Assembly: GCA_963617205.1 (NCBI GenBank)
Contig: CAVEOA010000009.1
Location: forward strand, 1-64,000
Direction: 5' to 3'
DNA length: 64,000 bases
Origin: UBA11524 sp963617205
GTDB taxonomy: Bacteria; Bacillota; Clostridia; Christensenellales; Aristaeellaceae
Shown in pieces: positions 41,663 to 49,087 of this stretch. The position numbers were made by a program, and so were the translations under genes. Every line of letters begins with the position of its first letter. Positions within the stretch are counted from its first letter, which is position 1. The notes below the pieces were generated by a model, which ran no database searches, was not told the origin of the DNA, and saw only the letters and a list, made by a program, of their open reading frames with translations.

Positions 41663-44600
41663 ATGATGGAACACGGCAAAAAGACCCTGCGGTCGATTGC
41701 TTCGGCGGCGTTGGCGCTGCTGATTGCGGTCGGCACAATGGGAACCGGTACGGCTTTGGCGGATGAAGCAAAGACGTACAGCCAGACAGAGCTCTTCGAG
41801 GAAGGCTACAACCTCAACATCGAGCTCGAAGAGGAAGGCGCGGTTCTGATGCAGAACAAGAACAATGTTCTGCCGCTTTCTTCCGACGTGACGGTGGACC
41901 TGTATGGCTATTTTTCCTACAACATTATCCATGGCGGCGGCGGCTCCGGCAAGGGTCGCTGGGATGCGGACTGCCTTCAGGAAAAGGCGGCGTTCGAGCT
42001 GGCCGGTCTGGATGTCAACGATGACCTCTGGGCGTGGATGGGCTCCTCCTCCGGCGCAAACCTGACGCAGGAGAGCTGGATTGCCGACCGCGGCGGCGTG
42101 CTGGTCAATGCCAACACCTACGACCTGCCGGAAGTGCCGGTCGAGAAGTACCGCGAGAGCATTCAATATGCTGACGCTGAGCACAACGTCGCGATCGTGA
42201 CGGTTGGCCGTCAGGGGCATGAGGGCGCTGAGCTGCCCATGTCCATGGCAGATAACAACATCTCCACCGACAAGCGCAAGGGCAGTGCGGATCGCACCTA
42301 CCTTGAACCGACGGAAACTGAGCTGGAGCTGCTCAAGTATCTGCGTGAGGAAGCCGGATACAAGACCATCATCCTGCTGATTGACTCCTCCAACGTCATG
42401 ACGCTGGGCGAGTACATGGAATACACCGATGCCATCCTGTGGATCGGCGGTCCGGGCGAATCCGGTCTGGTTGGCGTTGCGAACGTCCTCCTCGGCCGTG
42501 ACAGCGAGGGCAACCAGATCAGCCCTGCCGGTCGTACGGCGGACACGTGGATGTATGATTTCTACAGCTACCCGGTGCACTACAACAACGGCAACGGCAC
42601 CACCTACACCAATCTGACCGAAGGCGGCATGGGCGCTCCGAAGTACAACCAGTACGAGGAAGGCATCTATGTCGGCTACCGCTGGTATGAGACCGCCTAC
42701 GCGGACAAGCTTGTCCTGGAAGGCTCGAATACCGACGAGAACGGCAACTACATTACCTATGACTTCTACAACGACTATGACAAGATCGTCCTGATGCCCT
42801 TCGGCGGCGGTCTGAGCTACACGACGTTCGACTGGGAAGTCGTTGAGTACGATGTGAAGCTTGAAGCCCACGGCACGAACACCGTGCGCGTGAAGGTTAC
42901 CAACACCGGCGACTGGGCAGGTAAGGACACCGTGCAGGTGTACGTGCATGCACCGTACTATGCAGGCAGCATCGACAAGAGCGAGGTTGTTCTGGCTGGC
43001 TTTGCCAAGACGGATAACCTCCAGCCCGGTGAGAGCGGCATCGTGACCATCACCTTCGAGACCGACAACATCGCTTCTTACGACTATCTGGGCTATATCG
43101 CCTCCGAGCGCGGCACCGACAAGAACGGTAACCCGAAGTTCGGCGGCTACGTGCTGGAGCAGGGCGACTACGAAATCCGCATCCAGAGCGACGCCCACAC
43201 CCAGAAGTGCGACCCGATCAAGGTCAACGTGGCGGAGAACATCATCTACACCGAGAATGAAGACGGCATCCGCGCAAGCGACGAAACCGAAGCCTACAAC
43301 AAGATGAACGACGTCAACGCAGGCGACGGCTCCGGTACGATGCTTTACATGCAGCGCTCCACCATGGCGGAGGACTGGGATGAGATCACCAACCTGAACG
43401 TGATGGGCGAAGGCACCCGCTGCCGCCAGGATGAGCTCGGCGAGGTCGAGGTCACCTACAACATCATGACCATGACGGAAGAAAAGACCGTCACGTCCAA
43501 TGTGGCGCTGGGTGAGACGCAGGCCGCACTCGTGAACACTGCCAAGCAGGGCGAAACCAAGGTTGCCATTGAGGTTCCCTATCAGGACGGCACGACGACC
43601 ATCAGCCTGTCCTATGGCTATCAGGGCGCTTCGGAGTATGTCGGCAACACGACCACGAACTACTGGGGTCTGAACAACAATGACGAGAGCTACAAGGCTG
43701 TTGTCATGAACATCGGCAAGAGCACCACGAACTACACTGTTTCTACCCGCTTCGTGCGCAGCGCCGACGGCGTCATTAGCGCGACCGATGCGGTGACCGA
43801 GGATACCGCCCCGACGACCTCTTACGGCTGGGACGAGGTGCCGTGGGAAGACAGTCGCTGGGATGACTTCACCGATCAGATCTCTATCGAGGATCTGGTG
43901 ACCTTCCAGGGACGCAGCTGGAACGGCGCCTTCGCGGGCACGAACAGCATCAGCGCCTCCGACGGTCCTGGTGAGGCTGGCACGGGCGGCAAGGAAGGCA
44001 ACACCTGGTTCTGCTCCGAAGTCGTTATGGCTTCCACCTGGAATCCGGAACTCATCGAACGCGTTGGTCAGGCTTACGGCAAGCAGTGCGTGCGTACCGG
44101 CATCACCTCCTGCTACGGTCCGGCTATGGATACCCATCGTTCTCCCTTCGGCGGTCGTAACTTCGAGTACTACTCTGAGGACGGTCTGCTGTCCGGCGTG
44201 ATGTGCGTTGCCGAAACCGCAGGCATCCAGTCCGAGGGCGTTGGTACCTTCAACAAGCACTTCATGCTCAACGACCTTGACGGCGGTCGCTCCGGTCAGA
44301 TTGACTGGTGCAACGAGCAGGCGCTGCGTGAAATCTACATCCGCGCATGGGAATACTCCATCAAGAGCGAAGACGCGCCCATGAGCGGTATGATGGCCTC
44401 TCTGAACCGTATCGGTCTGTCCTGGGCACACCGCGGCGTGTATGTCGGCATCCTGCGTGAGGAATTCGGTTTCCACGGTCTGCTGATTTCCGACGGCATG
44501 GACGTTGAATCCGCAACCGGTGCTGTGAAGGCTGCGTTCTCGCAGATTGCCTGCCTGCTGTGGTCCAAGCCTGTGACTGCGTCCACCTCTGTTGAGCAGG

Positions 44601-44803
44601 ATGGCTACGTCTTCACTGACAATGTTGTTTCGCTTGACACCATCAATGATTACTACGCTGTTTACCAGCTGCGCGAAACGTGGAAGAACCGCCTGTGGTA
44701 CGATACGCATATCCTGTGCGACGGCGATATCTTCGACATGAGCTACTGGGAAGCAATCGTTGATACCAACTATACGGTTGAATCTCTGGAAGGTCTGATC
44801 TGA
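41663..44803 (+). CDS. Exported GH3 glycoside hydrolase with permuted domain order
   Basis: A 1046-residue secreted beta-glycosidase-type enzyme. Signal peptide near IASAALALLIAVGTMGTGTA, cleaved around ALADE. The GH3 C-terminal domain comes first: EEEGAVLMQNKNNVLPLSS, GRQGHEGAELPM (region of the acid/base Glu), and PFGGGLSYTTFDWEVVEYDVK with an Fn3-like domain. A long linker region follows (about 520-740), and the GH3 barrel domain comes last: STWNPELIERVGQAYGKQCVRTGI, GGRNFEYYSEDGLLSGVM, NKHFMLNDLDGGRSG, and LISDGMDVE with the expected nucleophile Asp. The reversed order is known from some ruminal beta-glucosidases. ATG at 41663 follows AAGGAGG. First gene of a three-gene operon. Substrate unknown. 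Confidence 0.88.
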   Translation: MMEHGKKTLRSIASAALALLIAVGTMGTGTALADEAKTYSQTELFEEGYNLNIELEEEGAVLMQNKNNVLPLSSDVTVDLYGYFSYNIIHGGGGSGKGRWDADCLQEKAAFELAGLDVNDDLWAWMGSSSGANLTQESWIADRGGVLVNANTYDLPEVPVEKYRESIQYADAEHNVAIVTVGRQGHEGAELPMSMADNNISTDKRKGSADRTYLEPTETELELLKYLREEAGYKTIILLIDSSNVMTLGEYMEYTDAILWIGGPGESGLVGVANVLLGRDSEGNQISPAGRTADTWMYDFYSYPVHYNNGNGTTYTNLTEGGMGAPKYNQYEEGIYVGYRWYETAYADKLVLEGSNTDENGNYITYDFYNDYDKIVLMPFGGGLSYTTFDWEVVEYDVKLEAHGTNTVRVKVTNTGDWAGKDTVQVYVHAPYYAGSIDKSEVVLAGFAKTDNLQPGESGIVTITFETDNIASYDYLGYIASERGTDKNGNPKFGGYVLEQGDYEIRIQSDAHTQKCDPIKVNVAENIIYTENEDGIRASDETEAYNKMNDVNAGDGSGTMLYMQRSTMAEDWDEITNLNVMGEGTRCRQDELGEVEVTYNIMTMTEEKTVTSNVALGETQAALVNTAKQGETKVAIEVPYQDGTTTISLSYGYQGASEYVGNTTTNYWGLNNNDESYKAVVMNIGKSTTNYTVSTRFVRSADGVISATDAVTEDTAPTTSYGWDEVPWEDSRWDDFTDQISIEDLVTFQGRSWNGAFAGTNSISASDGPGEAGTGGKEGNTWFCSEVVMASTWNPELIERVGQAYGKQCVRTGITSCYGPAMDTHRSPFGGRNFEYYSEDGLLSGVMCVAETAGIQSEGVGTFNKHFMLNDLDGGRSGQIDWCNEQALREIYIRAWEYSIKSEDAPMSGMMASLNRIGLSWAHRGVYVGILREEFGFHGLLISDGMDVESATGAVKAAFSQIACLLWSKPVTASTSVEQDGYVFTDNVVSLDTINDYYAVYQLRETWKNRLWYDTHILCDGDIFDMSYWEAIVDTNYTVESLEGLI

Positions 44804-44820
44804 CCGAAACTCTAAAGGAA

Positions 44821-44858
44821 TCCCTTCGCCCTCGGGCACCGCGCCCGGGGGTGAGGGA
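44821..44858 (+). other. GC-rich stem-loop between GH3 and permease genes
   Basis: TCCCTTCGCCCTCGGGC pairs with GCCCGGGGGTGAGGGA around an ACC-type loop, a stem of about 15 pairs with one bulge. It ends just at the ribosome-binding site of the permease gene (GAAGGAG, 44857-44863) and has no T run. It may protect the upstream mRNA or limit translation of the permease. Confidence 0.6.
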
Positions 44859-44869
44859 AGGAGCGGAAT

Positions 44870-46498
44870 ATGAGCAGGAAAAAATTGCCCTCGGAGCATA
44901 ACGTTGTCTACCGCGCGGTGGATAATTGGTTCTGCATGAGCCAGCGAGGCACCAACATCAAGACGGAAATCTACGCCGGTCTGCTGATGTTTCTTGAGAT
45001 CATCTGCATGGCAGCCGTCAGCGCACAGCTGATTGCCAGCAACGCGTACATTTCCAGCTACACCACGGTTTACTTCGGTATCATGCTCGTCAGCGCCATT
45101 ACGACGGTTCTGATGGGACTTGTGTGCAACGCGCCGCTGATTCAGTCGCTGAGCATGGCGGGCGTGTCGCTGATTGTCTCCACGCTGTCCGGCTATATGG
45201 GTCTGACGCTGGCGAACGTGTTGATGATTGCCTTCATCAGCAATGCCATCTACCTGCTGGTCATGCTGGTACCGCCGCTTCGCCGCTTCTTCGCAGGTGC
45301 TGTTCCTGCTCAGGTGAAAAAGGCGCTTCCGGCAGCCATGGGTGCGTATCTGCTGGTGTATGTGCTCTCTCAGCTCGGCGTGTTCGGTATTAAGAGTCAC
45401 AATTACGCCTCTGTGCTGGAAAAGATGGCGGCGGCCGGTGATGCGCTGCCATGGTGGGGGCTGAACACCACGACGCTCTCGCTGGACAACATCGCTTCTC
45501 TCGGCTGGTACGCCTCCTTTGCCGTGATGACCTGTCTGGCTGCGTTCATCTTTCTTGCGATTTTTCAGGCACGCAAGCGCAAGCACGCCGTCAGCCTCGC
45601 GCTGCTCTTTGCGGCGCTGGTTTACGTCGCGTTGTGGGTGTACCGCGGCAACTTCATGGATTACTACTACTACGCATTCATTACCCCTGCCTACGGCGGC
45701 ATGTACTTTTACGACAGCATCCCGCGCATTAGCGGCGAATTCAACTCCTCCATGCTCTTCAAGTTCCTGGAAGGGTTTGATTTCACCCGCTACGAGAGCT
45801 ATCAGAAGTACCTCGAGTCGAAGGCAACGGGCGTCTCCATGAGCGACATTACGCTCAATGTCACGCCGGAGCTGATTCTCGCGACCGTGACCTCTGTGCT
45901 GTCCTTCCTCGCGCTGGGCGTATCGGAAACGGCGGCAGGTATTCATGCCAGTGCCTTCGCAGGCAATGCCTACGATGAGGATGGCGAAATTGTCTATAAG
46001 AGCAATCCGCACCTCGGCAGGGTCGGCAAGTACCTGAATGTCTATACGGTGAACGCGCTGTCCTCTGTGATTGGCTGCGTCATCGGCGGCGGTCCCGTGA
46101 TGGTGCGCGGCGAAAGCGCAGTCGGCGGTAAGGAAGGCGGCAAGACGGGTCTGGCGGCAATCGTTGCCGGTCTGCTCTGTGTCGCATCAATCTTCACAGT
46201 CGCCTTCTGCGGCATCTTCATGAACGGCGCGGTTGTCTACGGTTTGCTGGCGTTTGTGGCACTGACGCTGCTGATGGGCTTCAAGAACTGCGACTTCACG
46301 AGCGCGGCGGATGCAATGCCCTTCCTCCTGACGGTCGGTGCGGCTGCACTGACGCAGGATCTCGGCATCGCAGTGCTGCTGGGCATCGTGGTGGATACGC
46401 TTACCAAGCTTCTCTCCGGCAAGGCAAAGGAAATTCATGCGGGCAGCTGGATTTACTCGCTGCTTGCAGTGACACTCATTGTTCTTAAGAATATTTAA
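44870..46498 (+). CDS. Divergent NCS2/AzgA-type permease
   Basis: A 542-residue membrane protein of the nucleobase permease type. The start SQRGTNIKTEIYAGLLMFLEI matches the AzgA RGTxxxTEIxAG motif, ESAVGGKEGGKTGLAAIVAGLL matches the family ESAxGIAAGGRTGL motif, and the end TKLLSGKAKEIHAGSWIY matches LLSGRAKEVHP. About 12 helices are expected. The usual GMGLNAFF motif of helix 3 is replaced by SLSMAGVSL, and an extra loop of about 70 residues (around 260-330; rich in YYYY and GGMYFYD) enlarges the protein over the normal 430-480. Substrate may therefore differ from purines. ATG at 44870 after GAAGGAG. Co-transcribed with the GH3 gene. Confidence 0.82.
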   Translation: MSRKKLPSEHNVVYRAVDNWFCMSQRGTNIKTEIYAGLLMFLEIICMAAVSAQLIASNAYISSYTTVYFGIMLVSAITTVLMGLVCNAPLIQSLSMAGVSLIVSTLSGYMGLTLANVLMIAFISNAIYLLVMLVPPLRRFFAGAVPAQVKKALPAAMGAYLLVYVLSQLGVFGIKSHNYASVLEKMAAAGDALPWWGLNTTTLSLDNIASLGWYASFAVMTCLAAFIFLAIFQARKRKHAVSLALLFAALVYVALWVYRGNFMDYYYYAFITPAYGGMYFYDSIPRISGEFNSSMLFKFLEGFDFTRYESYQKYLESKATGVSMSDITLNVTPELILATVTSVLSFLALGVSETAAGIHASAFAGNAYDEDGEIVYKSNPHLGRVGKYLNVYTVNALSSVIGCVIGGGPVMVRGESAVGGKEGGKTGLAAIVAGLLCVASIFTVAFCGIFMNGAVVYGLLAFVALTLLMGFKNCDFTSAADAMPFLLTVGAAALTQDLGIAVLLGIVVDTLTKLLSGKAKEIHAGSWIYSLLAVTLIVLKNI

Positions 46499-46510
46499 CA
46501 GGAGGACAAT

Positions 46511-47644
46511 ATGAAAAGGATTCAGAAACGGTGGATGGCTCTGTTCACCGCAGGCATGATGGGTCTGACGATGACCGGTGCCGCGATGGCGGAAACCGCG
46601 AAGGTTGCCGCACCGCAGGATATCGTCATCAACTACGGCGATAACGCCTCCAGCAGCGCGGATGACACCATTTCCTTCAGCGCGGTGGAAAACGCCGTGT
46701 CCTATAAGGCGTACGTCTATCAGGACGGCGACACGACCGCAAAGGTGACCGCAGGTACGGAAACGACGCTTCCGCTGGCTGATCCGCTGGACGCAGGCAC
46801 GTATCACGTGTTCGTTGTGGCAGTCGATGCAAACAACGAAATCTCCGCGGCATCCGACAAGGTGGATTACGTTGTCGAAGAGGAGAAGAAGGAAGTTCTT
46901 GGTCAGGTTTCCAACGTGACGATGGATTTCACCAATATTGACGAGGAAAACGCGGTTTATCCGACCATTTCCTTCACCGGCGTTGAGAATGCAGGCCGTT
47001 ATCTGGTGGATATCTACAAGGCGGACGCCAATGGCGAAAAGCAGCTCACGAGCCTTGGATACACCACGCGCCTGACCGTTCCGGCAGCGCAGGCTTCCGG
47101 TTACATGATGGATTCCACGAACTACGCGGCGCTCGTCCCCGGCTACTATGTGGTCGCTGTGACAGCGTACAGCAACAACAGCAACTACGCCAATGGCGAA
47201 GCGCTGGAAACGTTCATCGCGTGGACGGGCGTGGAAGCAATTCAGCCCAAGGTCACAGCGACTGAGCCTGAAAACGGCGGCATCAAGGTTTCTCTGGAAA
47301 ACTACGAGGATTACAACGCGGGCATTACCCTGACTGTCAGCATCTATGCGGACAAGGACTGCACGACGCTCCTCAAGCAGCAGGACATGACCTACACCAC
47401 GAGCGAGTTCTTCGGCAACATCACCCACAACTGCAACGTCTCCCTCGAGGTGAAGGACGCATCTGACGCAGCGGAAGGCGATCTGGTTGTCGGCACGGAA
47501 TATTACGCAGTGATGGCTTTCGATCCGGATGTTTACACCGGCACGACGGCCAGCGATCCTGTTGCGTTCACCTGCACGACGGCCGGCGACGGCACCGAGG
47601 CGAGCGGCAGCGGCGGCGGCAGCATGGGCGGTCCCGGCTTCTAA
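46511..47644 (+). CDS. Secreted protein with Fn3-like domains and Gly-rich tail
   Basis: A 377-residue exported protein. Signal peptide near RWMALFTAGMMGLTMTGAAM, cleaved around AMAET. The mature part contains three beta-sandwich, Fn3-like units (AAPQDIVINYGDNASSSADDTISFSAVENAVSYKAYV; VSNVTMDFTNIDEENAVYPTISFTGVENAGRYLVDIY; and a less regular third). The C-terminus is a glycine-rich tail, EASGSGGGSMGGPGF. No catalytic residues or anchor are recognised. ATG at 46511 with AGGAGG upstream. It starts 12 bp after the permease gene, so it is the third gene of the GH3 operon. Likely a binding or surface-associated protein; the ligand is unknown. Confidence 0.85.
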   Translation: MKRIQKRWMALFTAGMMGLTMTGAAMAETAKVAAPQDIVINYGDNASSSADDTISFSAVENAVSYKAYVYQDGDTTAKVTAGTETTLPLADPLDAGTYHVFVVAVDANNEISAASDKVDYVVEEEKKEVLGQVSNVTMDFTNIDEENAVYPTISFTGVENAGRYLVDIYKADANGEKQLTSLGYTTRLTVPAAQASGYMMDSTNYAALVPGYYVVAVTAYSNNSNYANGEALETFIAWTGVEAIQPKVTATEPENGGIKVSLENYEDYNAGITLTVSIYADKDCTTLLKQQDMTYTTSEFFGNITHNCNVSLEVKDASDAAEGDLVVGTEYYAVMAFDPDVYTGTTASDPVAFTCTTAGDGTEASGSGGGSMGGPGF

Positions 47645-47666
47645 TCGCTCAACTCTCTGAGACACC

Positions 47667-47704
47667 AGCACCCGGCGCACAGCAATGTGTTCCGGGTGCT
47701 TTTC
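47667..47704 (+). terminator. Rho-independent terminator of the GH3 operon
   Basis: AGCACCCGG (47667-47675) pairs with CCGGGTGCT (47692-47700), with inner pairs around GCAA, followed by TTTC. Confidence 0.82.
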
Positions 47705-47723
47705 GGCGGAAGATAAGCCGCAT

Positions 47724-47753
47724 AAAAAAACACCGAACGTTCAGCGCGTTCGG
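47724..47753 (-). terminator. Rho-independent terminator of the tRNA-Lys cluster
   Basis: Minus strand: CCGAACG (47753-47747) pairs with CGTTCGG (47739-47733), followed by TG and seven T (47730-47724). Confidence 0.88.
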
Positions 47754-47761
47754 CAATGATG

Positions 47762-47834
47762 TACACCATTAGGGACTCGAACCCTAGACACCCTGATTAA
47801 GAGTCAGGTGCTCTACCAACTGAGCTAATGGTGC
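47762..47834 (-). tRNA. tRNA-Lys (CTT), copy 3 in transcription order
   Basis: Cloverleaf of 73 nt on the minus strand. Acceptor GCACCAT/ATGGTGT with a G1-U72 wobble, D arm GCTC-GAGC, anticodon arm CCTGA-CTCTTAA-TCAGG with anticodon CTT, T arm TAGGG-TTCGAGT-CCCTA, discriminator A. CCA is not encoded. Confidence 0.96.
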
Positions 47835-47865
47835 ATATGCCCTGCAAGCAGGGCGAAAGAGAATG

Positions 47866-47938
47866 TACACCATTAGGGACTCGAACCCTAGACACCCTGA
47901 TTAAGAGTCAGGTGCTCTACCAACTGAGCTAATGGTGC
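47866..47938 (-). tRNA. tRNA-Lys (CTT), copy 2
   Basis: Identical in sequence to the copy at 47762-47834. Middle unit of the three-copy tandem array. Confidence 0.96.
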
Positions 47939-47969
47939 ATATGCCCTGCAAGCAGGGCGAAAGAGAATG

Positions 47970-48042
47970 TACACCATTAGGGACTCGAACCCTAGACACC
48001 CTGATTAAGAGTCAGGTGCTCTACCAACTGAGCTAATGGTGC
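47970..48042 (-). tRNA. tRNA-Lys (CTT), copy 1
   Basis: Identical to the other two copies. It is nearest the promoter at 48077-48104 and thus first transcribed. Confidence 0.96.
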
Positions 48043-48045
48043 ATA

Positions 48046-48072
48046 TCTGCTGACTGTTTTCCAATCAGCAGA
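48046..48072 (-). other. Leader hairpin before the first tRNA-Lys
   Basis: TCTGCTGA (48046-48053) and TCAGCAGA (48065-48072) form a perfect 8-bp stem between the promoter and the first tRNA. It may serve processing of the precursor. Confidence 0.5.
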
Positions 48073-48076
48073 AACT

Positions 48077-48104
48077 ATTATATCACGATTTCCTGATTTG
48101 TCAA
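48077..48104 (-). promoter_or_regulatory. Consensus promoter of the tRNA-Lys cluster
   Basis: Minus strand: TTGACA (48104-48099), 16-bp spacer, TATAAT (48082-48077). Both hexamers are perfect. The region 48105-48169 between it and the galM-like stop shows no terminator hairpin. Confidence 0.82.
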
Positions 48105-48169
48105 GGGGCGATCAACGCTTTTTTTACCAGATTGCACGAAAAGGAATCGGCAAATCAGGCGAAAAGACA

Positions 48170-49057
48170 TCAGATGCAGACGGCGGTGAAGGATGCCTGA
48201 TAGGCGCGATTGGGCGCAAGGATGGTTGCATAGGGCTTGTCCTCGAGATTGCCGCTTTCGCCGACCGACTCGGGCATACCGTGCCACGGCTCCAGACAGA
48301 CGTAATCAGCATTCGCGCCGGGCTTGCTCCAGACCGCCAGCACCTCGAACTTGGGGAATGTGAAGCGGATGCCGTGACCGGACTGCTTGTGCACCAGCTT
48401 CACGCCGCGGCTCTTCAGCCCACAGAACAGCAGCGCATCGCGCGGATCGAACAGGTCGTGGCTCAACGGAAGCGTATTGGCGTTGCGGAAGCCTGGCAGG
48501 TACTCATAGCCGTCAATCAGACCGCCGCCGGGCGCGAGGTAGTTCTTGCCTTCCTCAATTTCATCGAAAATCAGCTCGTAATCCGTGAACGAGGCGCCGT
48601 TTTCCATCGGGCAGATAAAGCCGGGATGTCCGCCGACGCAGAACGGCATGGGCTTGCTGTCGAGATTCTCGATGAGAAAGCTCGTGGTGAAGCCGTTTTG
48701 CACCATGGTGTAGGTGACATGGAGGCGGAAGTCAAACGGATACATGGTGCGGTTTTCCTCGTTCGGACCAAGCGTCAGTTCAACAAAGTCATCGCCGAGC
48801 TTCGTGATGTCGAACTTGACATTCCGCGTGAAGCCGTGCTTGGGCATCGGGTAGGATGTGCCGCCGATTTTGACCTGATTGTCCTTGACAGAGCCGCACA
48901 CGGGGAACACGAGCGGCGCATGCTGCGGCCAGACAGACGGGTCGCCCTGCCAGATGACCTCGCGGCCGGTGGTGTCCTGAAAGGAAATGATTTGCGCACC
49001 CAGACGGCGCACAACCGCCTTGCAGCCGCCATAAGCGAGCGTTACAGTGTCTTCCAT
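48170..49057 (-). CDS. Aldose 1-epimerase family protein (GalM-like)
   Basis: Interconverts anomers of sugars such as galactose or glucose. The 295-residue beta-sandwich protein begins MEDTVTLAYGGCKAVVRRLG and shows the family stretches DTTGREVIWQGDPSVWPQHAPLVFPVCG, PMPKHGFTRN (catalytic-type His region) and CVGGHPGFICPM (second His), ending CLEPWHGMPES. This is the YeaD/LacX-like subgroup and not classical GalM, so it may act on phosphorylated or unusual sugars. ATG at 49057 follows AAGGAGGA. It is 30 bp after the aldo/keto reductase gene in one operon. Confidence 0.86.
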   Translation of the reverse strand: MEDTVTLAYGGCKAVVRRLGAQIISFQDTTGREVIWQGDPSVWPQHAPLVFPVCGSVKDNQVKIGGTSYPMPKHGFTRNVKFDITKLGDDFVELTLGPNEENRTMYPFDFRLHVTYTMVQNGFTTSFLIENLDSKPMPFCVGGHPGFICPMENGASFTDYELIFDEIEEGKNYLAPGGGLIDGYEYLPGFRNANTLPLSHDLFDPRDALLFCGLKSRGVKLVHKQSGHGIRFTFPKFEVLAVWSKPGANADYVCLEPWHGMPESVGESGNLEDKPYATILAPNRAYQASFTAVCI

Positions 49058-49087
49058 GATTTTTTCCTCCTTGCGCATATTCGCGGA

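Larger units (their letters stand above)
47762..48042 (-). repeat. Tandem tRNA-Lys array, 104-bp period
   Basis: Three tRNA genes and the two 31-bp spacers between them are identical. Each spacer holds the palindrome GCCCTGCAAGCAGGGC, a 7-bp stem with a 2-nt loop, which could help separate the tRNAs in a shared precursor. The exact identity points to recent tandem duplication or gene conversion. Confidence 0.9.

Noticed and set aside
41579..46012. Very long open minus-strand frame (over 1,400 codons) opposite the GH3 and permease genes
   Set aside because: It is antisense to two well-recognised genes, has no ribosome-binding site, and its composition (rich in His, Arg, Val, Ala) is that of a mirror frame of GC-biased codons. 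Similar antisense frames occur opposite the GH31, lysS and EF-G-like genes.
47762..48042. Regular repeats considered as a CRISPR array
   Set aside because: The 73-bp repeated unit folds as a tRNA-Lys cloverleaf, and the spacers are identical rather than unique.
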